Shown one piece after another: positions 10,690 through 24,910 of a DNA stretch of 64,000 nucleotides (positions are counted from its first letter, which is position 1; each line of letters begins with the position of its first letter). Origin of the DNA: Bolinopsis microptera (taxonomy: Eukaryota; Ctenophora; Tentaculata; Lobata; Bolinopsidae). The DNA is taken from NCBI RefSeq assembly GCF_026151205.1, contig NC_087081.1:1049386-1113385 (forward strand). Reading direction: 5' to 3'. A model generated the notes under the pieces. That model was not told where the DNA came from, did not search any database, and saw nothing but the letters and a program-made list of their open reading frames with translations. Made by a program: the position numbers and the translations under genes.

Positions 10690-12265
10690 TCAATTTCATA
10701 CCGAAAGGGCCTTTTCACAAGAATTTTCTTAAAATTTGGGCGAGCGATTTAGTAGAAGCGAAACTGTCTATATTGACAAAGTTCTTTCTCGCCCCTCTGT
10801 CTTTTGATATAGATTGTGGCTTGTGGACAGTAAAAGTGATATGACCGAGAGCATCAAAAACAAGAATCCCAAAGTTTGACATGTAATATCACCAAGATGA
10901 ACTTTTTTTAAATTTTCAAACAATATGGACATAATATAGCAATGACCCTATATAAAAATTCAATACAAAAATTCAATATAAAAATTCAATAAAAAACTTA
11001 GTAATTTTTATAAAAACCCTTCTCACCACGATGAACAAAATTAAAAATCTAGCTACAATGCAATATTTTAAACTTTAAAACAATAAAATGTAAGTGATGG
11101 TAATTTATTATGTAAATGTTTATAATATTTTTTAAAATTTAACAAAAGTTCTAGTTTACAAAATGTTACCATTAAACAATATTGCAGCTTCGATTCTAAA
11201 TTCGATTGTAGGTTTACAACCTACCAGGACGCGCGCCGAGTTGGACTCGTCGACGGTCCTAATAATATAAAAGATATTTTACGAGTATCACCCGTTAAAA
11301 ATTCGATTCAGGTGTTAATTATTTGAAGGATGTTACTCGTCTAAATTTTTTCGAAGTAGCGCACGCTGGGCGCATAGTCCATTAACAATGGACAAGGTAT
11401 TTATTAGAATTTTGGTCGTTTATCAATATGAGCCGCACAATCGAAAATGTGCCCACCAGCGTGAAAAAGTGTCACTATATCTACTATTAATGACTTTATA
11501 ATGTTCTGTGTTCTGAACCCGATTTTTATTTAAATTACCACTACCAATGTCTCGGTTTAGAGGCCATTTAATTTATTCGATTCGATTGATTTTGTAGTAC
11601 GTTGATGACCAAGCAAGACACAATGTGAGAGGAACCATTTACGTTATAATAAACATTGTTCATACATTCAATTTTACTGATATATACTAGACTGTGCATG
11701 CCATGTGAGCCGCGCGCGCGCCGGAGGCAAATTTGGCGCATCTTTAACTACGAATTTTGCTGCGCGTTTTACAGTTCATCTTCCCAGTAGACTCTTTCAG
11801 GGGTACATCCACATGTTGCCACATGTTGCGGGCTTCAAGTGGTAATTGGGATATGTGCCGATAGAGATGGATATTCAGGTTACGTCCAGAATGAACCTGT
11901 CACATCCTTTGTAGTGAAAAATAGGTGAGCAATTGTATGCTCGATGTTCTTAACGAAAATTCTGGTAAAATAAATAAATGTGTCTAAGTATTATGTCTAT
12001 TGGGTTGCGATGTAAGATCGAATCGATTGGTTAAACATATTATGATAAGACCATTGACCAACCGTTGGTATTTCAGTAGTATAGACTGTCTACCTTAAGG
12101 TGAAACATTTGAACGGAATTTGGTAAAATACAAAAACAGTACTGTTCAACTTTGAATAACTGTGTCAAAATTTGTAAAACATACGCCTACATTGATATTC
12201 CTTTGTTCATTAACGGCGTTTGGTGACGTTGTTTTAAATAAAGTGTATATACACGAGGATCTATG
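10690..12265. other. AT-rich non-coding region
   Basis: No open exon is supported. Local CpG-rich patches (near 11230, 11360 and 11710) stand out from the AT-rich background but carry no gene signal I can name. Confidence 0.4.
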
Positions 12266-12268
12266 CAA

Positions 12269-12383
12269 CCAATTTGGGGGTGCCCAACCCCAAAAAAACT
12301 ATTCCCAAAATGGAAATTTAAGGTAAAATGGGTTTTTTTTGGGGTTGGACACCCCCCCCCCCCTCCCATTTGGTATTGCTGCT
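12269..12383. mobile_element. Small hairpin element with G/C-run inverted ends
   Basis: The left arm contains GGGGGTGCCCAACCCCAAAA (12276 on). The right arm reads, inverted, the same sequence with one difference (GGGGGTGTCCAACCCCAAAA) and ends in a run of 12 C (12352-12363). Short flanking CCAATTT/AAATGG also pair. It would fold into a single hairpin with a loop of about 35 nt. Confidence 0.7.
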
Positions 12384-13810
12384 TTTCCCCTTTTGGGCCA
12401 GCTTGTAATTTTATTGATATTAACCATACCTGACTTGACAAATGGAATCTTTGAATTTCCTGGAACAGTGCTGCTAATAAGTTGAACGATTGGGTTATTG
12501 TTCATTACTTGAATAGAATATGATAACCGTTTATCTGCAGTACCTTTACAGTTGGACAAGTGACAATGTTGCTATGCACGAATGGTGTTTGCAGCAATGC
12601 TGCAAACAGATAATCAATTTTAATTGGCGTTTCCTTAAAATTGGAATGCAGCCATTCAGATATTAACAAATGCGTTAATAATTTAAATACCATAAAGGGC
12701 AATTATCAGTACAATTCAAATGATAGTTTCGCGTTATTTTAAACGAACAGTTTTAATTTAGGTATTATAACCATTAGCCGTTTAATTTCACAACAATCAT
12801 TACGACAGTTACACTGAATTAAGTGCCACATTACATCTTATTAGCAGATCACATATTAGCATCGACACCTCACAGCTCACTTACGTTACAATTCCTTAAT
12901 TCTCGTAACAAAACTAATCAGCATTAAATTTACTGTTAACATTTCGTCCACTAAATCATACCTCACGAGGGTTATCATTGTGCCAAATTCTTAGTTTTAT
13001 TAGCTTTAAAATTACTGGCAAGTCAAATGGAATTACCAGTCATGTCACCCTGCATTTGATAATATCAAATGCATTTAAGTCGAGTTAATGTCACAGTCAT
13101 ATGATGCAGTCAATTAGATGATTAGAGCATGGCTTGTTTGGCTTCTGATGTTGTTGGACTGTGACCAGAACATTGGTTAGTGTTATATGTGACAACAAAT
13201 TGCTGTGAAATTTGGCAGGTAATTTTATTATTAATTTGAATAAATTTAGGAATTAAAGAACCATGTCCTGTATATTAATTAGCATCTCCAATTGTGATAA
13301 AAGTATTGTAAATTTGATGATATCTTAACTTGGTTTTGGCTCATTTCATCAAAAAGCTCATACCGAAGTTTTTCCACCACACGTACATTATAGTTCATCA
13401 AAGTGAATAAAATTAAACGCTGAATTAAATAATCTCAACTTAAATACATTACATGTTAGATATGTTACAAATATGATAAAATCAGCATGAAAACTTGAAA
13501 ATAAGTGACCTCACGGTTAACATCCCTTAGTTAACACAACAACAAATCATAAGATAAGTAGCTCACCTCAATCGACAATAAATATGTTTCTCTTTATTGT
13601 AACTTTAATCATGAAAAATTTCATGTAAATGATTGACTTAAAACAAATAATTGAACATGTTTTAATGACCGCGCAATCCGAAACTCACAAAAAAAAACAT
13701 TCCGCATATTTCAACAATTATAAACTAAATCTCTTCCACTAACAAGGGGGGTATTAATTAATCAATTAAATACCCGATAAGTCCGGGACATAACAAACAT
13801 ACCATCGAAT
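12384..13810. other. AT-rich non-coding region
   Basis: No exon, RNA gene or repeat recognised apart from short AT-rich tracts. Confidence 0.4.
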
Positions 13811-13811
13811 T

Positions 13812-14410
13812 AGTGCCTAGTGTACCTAGTGTACCTAGTGTACCTAGTGTACCTAGTGTACCTAGATAGTGTACCTAGTGTACCTAGTGTACCTAGTGTA
13901 CCTAGTGTACCTAGTGCACCTAGTGTACCTAGTGTAGCTAGTGTACCTAGTGTGCCTAGTGTACCTAGTGTACCTAGTGTACCTAGTGTAGCTAGTGTAC
14001 CTAGTGTACCTAGTGTGCCTAGTGTACCTAGTGTACCTAGTGTACCTAGTGTACCTAGTGTGTACCTAGTGTGTACCTAGTGTACCTAGTGTACCTAGTG
14101 TGCCTAGTGTACCTAGTGTACCTAGTGTGTACCTAGTGTGTACCTAGTGTACCTAGTGTACTTAGTGTACCTAGTGTACCTAGTGTACCTAGTGTACCTA
14201 GTGTACCTAGTGTACCTACCTAGTGTGTACCTAGTGTACCTAGTGTACCTAGTGTACCTAGTGTACCTAGTGTGCCTAGTGTGCCTAGTGTACCTAGTGT
14301 ACCTAGTGTGCCTAGTGTGCCTAGTGTACCTAGTGTACCTAGTGTACCTAGTGTACCTAGTGTACCTAGTGTACCTAGTGTACCTAGTGTACCTAGTGTA
14401 CTTAGTGTGT
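13812..14410. repeat. 9-bp minisatellite, unit CCTAGTGTA
   Basis: More than 60 near-identical 9-mers with variants CCTAGTGTG, CTTAGTGTA and TAGCTAGTG, and occasional 2-bp slips. Because the unit is a multiple of three, several frames stay open and give artificial repeat peptides. Not a gene. Confidence 0.95.
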
Positions 14411-14579
14411 ACACTGTAAATGTGGAATCTAACACAGATAGAATTAATCTTACACTGCAATCTTTTTCTTCAGAAATGTGAAGTGTGTTATTATATAGTG
14501 TGAAGTGTGTTATTGCTGTAATGCTGATATTATAGCTAGCTTAAACAATAAACATGTGAAATGTTGGACCTTGTTGGTA

Positions 14580-14815
14580 TATTTATATGAGGAACGGTAT
14601 GTGGAGGAACGGTATGTGGACGTATGTTTACAGGCATGTGGAGGTATGTTTACAGGCATGTGGACGTATGTTTACAGGCATGTGGAGGTATGTTTACAGG
14701 TATGTGGACGTATGTTTACAGGCATGTGGACGTATGTTTACAGGCATGTGGAGGTATGTTTACAGGTATGTGGACGTATGTTTACAGGTATGTGGAGGTA
14801 TGTTTACAGGTGAAA
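14580..14815. repeat. 22-bp minisatellite, unit GTATGTTTACAGGCATGTGGA
   Basis: About ten copies with C/T variation at the CAGG(C/T)ATG site and GGAC/GGAG alternation. Open frames across it are by-products. Confidence 0.9.
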
Positions 14816-15418
14816 GGTATGTTTGGTTGTTAACCGGAGAGATGATATATGTGAAAGTGACAAGTGATATTTTGAGATGTGTGTACAGTAACTTGTCACT
14901 TGTCAGTGTTTATAGGTGATAATTGGTGCGATGGTAATTAGCAGTTTCTACACGGTAATTAGTAGTTTCTACACAGGAAACTGGCTGTGACATGGTATTT
15001 AATTGACTGATAATTGGTTTATTACTGATTGTAACATATTATGGTCTGATAAGACAATGAACCAACATATTATATAAATAACAATTAGTTTTACTTTAGT
15101 TAAAAACCCTACTCAGATTTTCTTTATTTTACCACAAAAATTGTTTGCTCGACTTGAGAAGAAACTAGCCAAGTTAACACCTTCCCTTTATTCTTTTATT
15201 GGATCTAATGTTACAATAACGCGAAGTTATCTACTGCTGTATTGTACATAGCTCACCTAACACGTATTGCGTGTAACAGAATTACACAGTACAAATTACA
15301 AGCACATTATCATGTGTACGTGATTATGTAATATTACGCTCCAGGGGCCTTGTTTACAGGCGGGTGTGTGTTTTAATGTACATTAACTTTCATTAACTGG
15401 GTGCATTTCATGTAGATT

Positions 15419-18400
15419 GTAGGTCCTCTTTTAGAAATACAGGCTAATCCTCCACTAAATCAGAACATGTAGGTCCTCTTTTAGAAATACAGGCTAATCC
15501 TCCACTAAATCAGAACATGTAGGTCCTCTTTTAGAAATACAGGCTAATCCTCCACTAAATCAGAACATGTAGGTCCTCTTTTAGAAATACAGGCTAATCC
15601 TCCACTAAATCAGAACATTAACTGTAGGTCCTCTTTTAGAAATACAGGCTAATCCTCAACTAAATCAGAACATTAACTGTAGGTCCTATTTTAGAAATAC
15701 AGGCTAATCCTCCACTAAATCAGAACATTAACTGTAGGTCCTATTTTAGAAATACAGGCTAATCCTCCACTAAATCAGAACATTAACTGTAGGTCCTCTT
15801 TTAGAAATACAGGCTAATCCTCCACTAAATCAGAACATTAACTGTAGGTCCTCTTTTAGAAATACAGGCTAATCCTCCACTAAATCAGAACATTAACTGT
15901 AGGTCCTCTTTTAGAAATACAGGCTAATCCTCCACTAAATCAGAACATGTAGGTCCTCTTTTAGAAATACAGGCTAATCCTCCACTAAATCAGAACATGT
16001 AGGTCCTCTTTTAGAAATACAGGCTAATCCTCCACTAAATCAGAACATTAACTGTAGGTCCTCTTTTAGAAATACAGGCTAATCCTCCACTAAATCAGAA
16101 CATTAACTGTAGGTCCTCTTTTAGAAATACAGGCTAATCCTCCACTAAATCAGAACATTAACTGTAGGTCCTCTTTTAGAAATACAGGCTAATCCTCCAC
16201 TAAATCAGAACATTAACTGTAGGTCCTATTTTAGTAATACAGGCTAATCCTCCACTAAATCAGAACATTAACTGTAGGTCCTATTTTAGAAATACAGGCT
16301 AATCCTCCACTAAATCAGAACATTAACTGTAGGTCCTATTTTAGAAATACAGGCTAATCCTCCACTAAATCAGAACATTAACTGTAGGTCCTCTTTTAGA
16401 AATACAGGCTAATCCTCCACTAAATCAGAACATTAACTGTAGGTCCTATTTTAGAAATACAGGCTAATCCTCCACTAAATCAGAACATTAACTGTAGGTC
16501 CTATTTTAGAAATACAGGCTAATCCTCCACTAAATCAGAACAACTTATTGAGCATCATTAACTGTAGGTCCTCTTTTAGAAATACAGGCTAATCCTCCAC
16601 TAAATCAGAACATTAACTGTAGGTCCTATTTTAGAAATACAGGCTAATCCTCCACTAAATCAGAACAACTTATTGAGCATCATTAACTGTAGGTCCTATT
16701 TTAGAAATACAGGCTAATCCTCCACTAAATCAGAACATTAACTGTAGGTCCTATTTTAGAAATACAGGCTAATCCTCCACTAAATCAGAACATTAACTGT
16801 AGGTCCTCTTTTAGAAATACAAGCTAATCCTCCACTAAATCAGAACATTAACTGTAGGTCCTATTTTAGAAATACAGGCTAATCCTCCACTAAATCAGAA
16901 CATTAACTGTAGGTCCTCTTTTAGAAATACAGGCTAATCCTCCACTAAATCAGAACATGTAGGTCCTCTTTTAGTAATACAGGCTAATCCTCCACTAAAT
17001 CAGAACATTAACTGTAGGTCCTCTTTTAGAAATACAGGCTAATCCTCAACTAAATCAGAACATGTAGGTCCTCTTTTAGTAATACAGGCTAATCCTCCAC
17101 TAAATCAGAACATGTAGGTCCTCTTTTAGAAATACAGGCTAATCCTCCACTAAATCAGAACATGTAGGTCTTTTAGAAATACAGGCTAATCCTCCACTAA
17201 ATCAGAACATTAACTGTAGGTCCTATTTTAGAAATACAGGCTAATCCTCCACTAAATCAGAACATTAACTGTAGGTCCTCTTTTAGAAATACAGGCTAAT
17301 CCTCCACTAAATCAGAACATGTAGGTCCTCTTTTAGAAATACAGGCTAATCCTCCACTAAATCAGAACATGTAGGTCCTCTTTTAGTAATACAGGCTAAT
17401 CCTCCACTAAATCAGAACATGTAGGTCCTCTTTTAGAAATACAGGCTAATCCTCCACTAAATCAGAACATTAACTGTAGGTCCTATTTTAGAAATACAGG
17501 CTAATCCTCCACTAAATCAGAACATTAACTGTAGGTCCTATTTTAGAAATACAGGCTAATCCTCCACTAAATCAGAACATTAACTGTAGGTCCTCTTTTA
17601 GAAATACAGGCTAATCCTCCACTAAATCAGAACATTAACTGTAGGTCCTATTTTAGAAATACAGGCTAATCCTCCACTAAATCAGAACATTAACTGTAGG
17701 TCCTATTTTAGAAATACAGGCTAATCCTCCACTAAATCAGAACATTAACTGTAGGTCCTATTTTAGAAATACAGGCTAATCCTCCACTAAATCAGAACAT
17801 TAACTGTAGGTCCTCTTTTAGCAATACAGGCTAATTCTCCACTAAATCAGAACATGTAGGTCCTCTTTTAGCAATACAGGCTAATCCTCCACTAAATCAG
17901 AACATTAACTGTAGGTCCTCTTTTAGAAATACAGGCTAATCCTCCACTAAATCAGAACATTAACTGTAGGTCCTCTTTTAGAAATACAGGCTAATCCTCC
18001 ACTAAATCAGAACATGTAGGTCCTCTTTTAGAAATACAGGCTAATCCTCCACTAAATCAGAACATGTAGGTCCTCTTTTAGAAATACAGGCTAATCCTCC
18101 ACTAAATCAGAACATTAACTGTAGGTCCTCTTTTAGAAATACAGGCTAATCCTCCACTAAATCAGAACATTAACTGTAGGTCCTCTTTTAGAAATACAGG
18201 CTAATCCTCAACTAAATCAGAACATGTAGGTCCTCTTTTAGAAATACAGGCTAATCCTCCACTAAATCAGAACATGTAGGTCCTCTTTTAGTAATACAGG
18301 CTAATCCTCCACTAAATCAGAACATGTAGGTCCTCTTTTAGAAATACAGGCTAATCCTCCACTAAATCAGAACATTAACTGTAGGTCCTCTTTTAGAAAT

Positions 18401-21400
18401 ACAGGCTAATCCTCCACTAAATCAGAACATTAACTGTAGGTCCTCTTTTAGAAATACAGGCTAATTCTCCACTAAATCAGAACATTAACTGTAGGTCCTA
18501 TTTAAGAAATACAGGCTAATCCTCCACTAAATCAGAACATGTAGGTCCTCTTTTAGAAATACAGGCTAATCCTCCACTAAATCAGAACATGTAGGTCCTC
18601 TTTTAGAAATACAGGCTAATCCTCCACTAAATCAGAACATTAACTGTAGGTCCTCTTTTAGAAATACAGGCTAATCCTCCACTAAATCAGAACATGTAGG
18701 TCCTCTTTTAGAAATACAGGCTAATCCTCCACTAAATCAGAACATTAACTGTAGGTCCTCTTTTAGAAATACAGGCTAATCCTCCACTAAATCAGAACAT
18801 TAACTGTAGGTCCTCTTTTAGTAATACAGGCTAATCCTCCACTAAATCAGAACATGTAGGTCCTCTTTTAGAAATACAGGCTAATCCTCCACTAAATCAG
18901 AACATGTAGGTCCTCTTTTAGAAATACAGGCTAATCCTCCACTAAATCAGAACATTAACTGTAGGTCCTCTTTTAGAAATACAGGCTAATCCTCCACTAA
19001 ATCAGAACATTAACTGTAGGTCCTCTTTTAGAAATACAGGCTAATCCTCCACTAAATCAGAACATGTAGGTCCTCTTTTAGAAATACAGGCTAATCCTCC
19101 ACTAAATCAGAACATGTAGGTCCTCTTTTAGAAATACAGGCTAATCCTCCACTAAATCAGAACATGTAGGTCCTCTTTTAGAAATACAGGCTAATCCTCC
19201 ACTAAATCAGAACATGTAGGTCCTCTTTTAGAAATACAGGCTAATCCTCCACTAAATCAGAACATTAACTGTAGGTCCTCTTTTAGAAATACAGGCTAAT
19301 CCTCCACTAAATCAGAACATTAACTGTAGGTCCTCTTTTAGAAATACAGGCTAATCCTCCACTAAATCAGAACATGTAGGTCCTCTTTTAGAAATACAGG
19401 CTAATCCTCCACTAAATCAGAACATTAACTGTAGGTCCTCTTTTAGAAATACAGGCTAATCCTCCACTAAATCAGAACATGTAGGTCCTCTTTTAGTAAT
19501 ACAGGCTAATCCTCCACTAAATCAGAACATGTAGGTCCTCTTTTAGAAATACAGGCTAATCCTCAACTAAATCAGAACATGTAGGTCCTCTTTTAGAAAT
19601 ACAGGCTAATCCTCCACTAAATCAGAACATTAACTGTAGGTCCTCTTTTAGAAATACAGGCTAATCCTCCACTAAATCAGAACATGTAGGTCCTCTTTTA
19701 GAAATACAGGCTAATCCTCCACTAAATCAGAACATGTAGGTCCTCTTTTAGAAATACAGGCTAATCCTCCACTAAATCAGAACATGTAGGTCCTCTTTTA
19801 GAAATACAGGCTAATCCTCCACTAAATCAGAACATGTAGGTCCTCTTTTAGAAATACAGGCTAATCCTCCACTAAATCAGAACATTAACTGTAGGTCCTC
19901 TTTTAGAAATACAGGCTAATCCTCCACTAAATCAGAACATTAACTGTAGGTCCTCTTTTAGAAATACAGGCTAATCCTCCACTAAATCAGAACATTAACT
20001 GTAGGTCCTCTTTTAGAAATACAGGCTAATCCTCCACTAAATCAGAACATTAACTGTAGGTCCTCTTTTAGAAATACAGGCTAATCCTCCACTAAATCAG
20101 AACATGTAGGTCCTCTTTTAGTAATACAGGCTTATCCTCCACTAAATCAGAACATGTAGGTCCTCTTTTAGTAATACAGGCTAATCCTCCACTAAATCAG
20201 AACATGTAGGTCCTCTTTTAGAAATACAGGCTAATCCTCCACTAAATCAGAACATGTAGGTCCTCTTTTAGTAATACAGGCTAATCCTCCACTAAATCAG
20301 AACATTAACTGTAGGTCCTATTTTAGAAATACAGGCTAATCCTCCACTAAATCAGAACATGTAGGTCCTCTTTTAGTAATACAGGCTAATCCTCCACTAA
20401 ATCAGAACATGTAGGTCCTCTTTTAGAAATACAGGCTAATCCTCCACTAAATCAGAACATTAACTGTAGGTCCTATTTTAGAAATACAGGCTAATCCCTC
20501 CACTAAATCAGAACATGTAGGTCCTCTTTTAGTAATACAGGCTAATCCTCCACTAAATCAGAACATGTAGGTCCTATTTTAGCAATACAGGCTAATCCTC
20601 CACTAAATCAGAACATTAACTGTAGGTCCTCTTTTAGAAATACAGGCTAATCCTCCACTAAATCAGAACATGTAGGTCCTCTTTAGAAATACAGGCTAAT
20701 CCTCCACTAAATCAGAACATGTAGGTCCTCTTTTAGAAATACAGGCTAATCCTCCACTAAATCAGAACATGTAGGTCCTCTTTTAGAAATACAGGCTAAT
20801 CCTCCACTAAATCAGGTCCTCTTTTAGAAATACAGGCTAATCCCCCACTAAATCAGAACATTAACTGTAGGTCCTCTTTTAGAAATACAGGCTAATCCTC
20901 CACTAAATCAGAACATTAACTGTAGGTCCTCTTTTAGAAATACAGGCTAATCCTCCACTAAATCAGAACATTAACTGTAGGTCCTCTTTTAGAAATACAG
21001 GCTAATCCTCCACTAAATCAGAACATTAACTGTAGGTCCTCTTTTAGAAATACAGGCTAATCCTCCACTAAATCAGAACATTAACTGTAGGTCCTCTTTT
21101 AGAAATACAGGCTAATCCTCCACTAAATCAGAACATTAACTGTAGGTCCTCTTTTAGAAATACAGGCTAATCCTCCACTAAATCAGAACATTAACTGTAG
21201 GTCCTCTTTTAGAAATACAGGCTAATCCTCCACTAAATCAGAACATTAACTGTAGGTCCTCTTTTAGAAATACAGGCTAATCCTCCACTAAATCAGAACA
21301 TTAACTGTAGGTCCTCTTTTAGAAATACAGGCTAATCCTCCACTAAATCAGAACATGTAGGTCCTCTTTTAGAAATACAGGCTAATCCTCCACTAAATCA

Positions 21401-23512
21401 GAACATTAACTGTAGGTCCTCTTTTAGAAATACAGGCTAATCCTCCACTAAATCAGAACATTAACTGTAGGTCCTCTTTTAGAAATACAGGCTAATCCTC
21501 CACTAAATCAGAACATGTAGGTCCTCTTTTAGTAATACAGGCTAATCCTCCACTAAATCAGAACATTAACTGTAGGTCCTCTTTTAGAAATACAGGCTAA
21601 TCCTCCACTAAATCAGAACATTAACTGTAGGTCCTATTTTAGAAATACAGGCTAATCCTCCACTAAATCAGAACATGTAGGTCCTCTTTTAGTAATACAG
21701 GCTAATCCTCCACTAAATCAGAACATGTAGGTCCTCTTTTAGAAATACAGGCTAATCCTCCACTAAATCAGAACATTAACTGTAGGTCCTCTTTTAGAAA
21801 TACAGGCTAATCCTCCACTAAATCAGAACATTAACTGTAGGTCCTCTTTTAGAAATACAGGCTAATCCTCCACTAAATCAGAACATTAACTGTAGGTCCT
21901 CTTTTAGAAATACAGGCTAATCCTCCACTAAATCAGAACATTAACTGTAGGTCCTCTTTTAGTAATACAGGCTAATCCTCCACTAAATCAGAACATGTAG
22001 GTCCTCTTTTAGAAATACAGGCTAATCCTCCACTAAATCAGAACATTAACTGTAGGTCCTCTTTTAGAATACAGGCTAATCCTCCACTAAATCAGAACAT
22101 TAACTGTAGGTCCTCTTTTAGAAATACAGGCTAATCCTCCACTAAATCAGAACATGTAGGTCCTCTTTTAGAAATACAGGCTAATCCTCCACTAAATCAG
22201 AACATGTAGGTCCTCTTTTAGCAATACAGGCTAATCCTCCACTAAATCAGAACATGTAGGTCCTCTTTTAGAAATACAGGCTAATCCTCCACTAAATCAG
22301 AACATGTAGGTCCTCTTTTAGAAATACAGGCTAATCCTCCACTAAATCAGAACATGTAGGTCCTCTTTTAGAAATACAGGCTAATCCTCCACTAAATCAG
22401 AACATTAACTGTAGGTCCTCTTTTAGAAATACAGGCTAATCCTCCACTAAATCAGAACATTAACTGTAGGTCCTCTTTTAGAAATACAGGCTAATTCTCC
22501 ACTAAATCAGAACATTAACTGTAGGTCCTCTTTTAGAAATACAGGCTTATCCTCCACTAAATCAGAACATTAACTGTAGGTCCTATTTTAGAAATACAGG
22601 CTAATCCTCCACTAAATCAGAACATTAACTGTAGGTCCTATTTTAGAAATACAGGCTAATCCTCCACTAAATCAGAACATTAACTGTAGGTCCTCTTTTA
22701 GAAATACAGGCTAATCCTCCACTAAATCAGAACATTAACTGTAGGTCCTCTTTTAGAAATACAGGCTAATCCTCCACTAAATCAGAACATTAACTGTAGG
22801 TCCTCTTTTAGAAATACAGGCTAATCCTCCACTAAATCAGAACATTAACTGTAGGTCCTCTTTTAGAAATACAGGCTAATCCTCCACTAAATCAGAACAT
22901 TAACTGTAGGTCCTCTTTTAGAAATACAGGCTAATCCTCCACTAAATCAGAACATTAACTGTAGGTCCTATTTTAGAAATACAGGCTAATCCTCCACTAA
23001 ATCAGAACATTAACTGTAGGTCCTATTTTAGAAATACAGGCTAATCCTCAACTAAATCAGAACATTAACTGTAGGTCCTATTTTAGAAATACAGGCTAAT
23101 CCTCCACTAAATCAGAACATTAACTGTAGGTCCTATTTTAGAAATACAGGCTAATCCTCCACTAAATCAGAACATTAACTGTAGGTCCTCTTTTAGAAAT
23201 ACAGGCTAATCCTCCACTAAATCAGAACATTAACTGTAGGTCCTATTTAAGAAATACAGGCTAATCCTCCACTAAATCAGAACATTAACTGTAGGTCCTA
23301 TTTTAGAAATACAGGCTAATCCTCAACTAAATCAGAACATTAACTGTAGGTCCTATTTTAGAAATACAGGCTAATCCTCCACTAAATCAGAACATTAACT
23401 GTAGGTCCTATTTTAGAAATACAGGCTAATCCTCCACTAAATCAGAACATTAACTGTAGGTCCTATTTTAGAAATACAGGCTAATCCTCAACTAAATCAG
23501 AACAACTTATTG
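15419..23512. repeat. 8.1-kb satellite array with 50-bp and 55-bp monomers
   Basis: Roughly 150 monomers containing GTAGGTCCTCTTTTAGAAAT and CTCCACTAAATCAGAACAT. Two length classes are interspersed: a 50-bp form and a 55-bp form with TAACT added at the junction. A second polymorphism is GGTCCTCTTTT versus GGTCCTATTTT. Three places carry an added ACTTATTGAGCAT: near 16545, near 16670 and at the right-hand end (23504-23516). Minor variants include AGCAATACAG, AGTAATACAG and one copy at about 20810 lacking the junction. No open frame of note. Confidence 0.97.
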
Positions 23513-23856
23513 AGCATCTTATTTGGACAAATTTATTCCAGCAACATTATGATGTGAGTTAAACTATATCAGAGTAAGGCTGAATTGGGTGTGCTCTGAA
23601 CTACATGGTATCTTATGTAACGTTTAGTTATGTGTGTAGATGACTTGACCTGAAATAATGACGTGCTAAAATGAGATGTATACTTGTAGTGTAGGTCTAG
23701 TTGGTCTACTGTCTAGGCCTGTACAGTGTACAGTGTACAGTGTACAAGCTTTCAACACATCTGATATATACAGTCGGAACATCAAGGTTATGTGCAGTGT
23801 TAATAATAAGTTATTCGAGCTGTTCATTTAGAATTAAAACAAGTCCTTCATATCAT

Positions 23857-24141
23857 GGAACCAGGGTGTTACCAGGGTGTTACCAGGGTGTTACCAGGGT
23901 GTTACCAGGGTGTTACCAGGGTGTTACCAGGGTGTTACCAGGGTGTTACCAGGCTAGGGTGTTACCAGGGTGTTACCAGGGTGTTACCAGGGTGTTACCA
24001 GGGTGTTACCAGGGTGTTACCAGGGTGTTACCAGGGTGTTACCAGGGTGTTACCAGGGTGTTACCAGGGTGTTACCAGGGTGTTACCAGGGTGTTACCAG
24101 GGTGTTACCAGGGTGTTACCAGGTGTTACCAGGGTGTTACG
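23857..24141. repeat. 11-bp minisatellite, unit GTGTTACCAGG
   Basis: About 25 near-perfect copies, with one interruption (CAGGCTAGG, near 23950) and one shortened copy near the end. All frames on one strand are open by composition. Confidence 0.95.
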
Positions 24142-24820
24142 TAACGGTTTATTACAAGGTTGGAATGTGTAGTGTACATGCTATGTAACGGTTTATAAAT
24201 ACAATTATATACATTTGATGACGTCAGAATGTTAATGATATCACGTCTTATCTGTCTTATTAGTTATTAGATAAAGTTATAAATAAATAAAAGGGACACT
24301 TACCTAATATAATATAATTAACCTCTATAATTCCAGTACAAATTCCAGATTTTCCTGTCAGCGCGGCGAGTACAGAGCCTTATCAGTGTCACTTTCATAG
24401 AAGTTCTAGAAAAAATTAGAAAATAATATGATATTATAGATACACTAATCCATGTAAAAATTGCGATCTAATCTGAAACCTTAATTTGAGTCGTTCACCT
24501 GATTGAGATACAATGTCACCCTAATAGAAGTCTCACAAAGAGAAAATACATTATGAATATGTGGTGACGAATGTTCTGGAATTTATAGAAATTTGAAAGT
24601 CCAAACAAGGTTAATTTATTGAGTTTAGCGCCAGTGATACAATTATTTTGTGTATAATGCAAGACTAGCAATGAGATCATTCATCTTAGATAACCTTATC
24701 TTAGAGTTTAAACCAAGATACTTTTCAAATGTAAGTATATTAGAATTAGCAGCGATTTCTTGCTATAGTATTAGCAGATAATTACAATCTAATCCCGTGT
24801 TGGAAGTTTTAATTCCATGT
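24142..24820. other. Spacer between minisatellite and palindromes
   Basis: AT-rich, with no exon supported. Confidence 0.4.
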
Positions 24821-24910
24821 GAAAGTTAAAAAAGAGAAGTAGTTTGAGTGTATATATTATGTATATATACATAATATATACACTCAAACTACTTCTCTTT
24901 TTTAACTTTC
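24821..24910. repeat. Perfect 90-bp palindrome
   Basis: The left half starts GAAAGTTAAAAAAGAGAAGT and the right half is its exact reverse complement, ending TTTTTTAACTTTC. The centre is TATATTATGTATATATACAT. It can form a 45-bp cruciform arm. Confidence 0.95.

Noticed and set aside
13820..14481. Val-Pro-Ser and Tyr-Leu-Val repeat proteins on both strands
   Set aside because: By-products of a 9-bp minisatellite, open in several frames, with no start, splice or signal context.
15419..23512. CRISPR-like array of regularly spaced repeats
   Set aside because: Units are head-to-tail satellite monomers with no unique spacers, in a eukaryotic genome.
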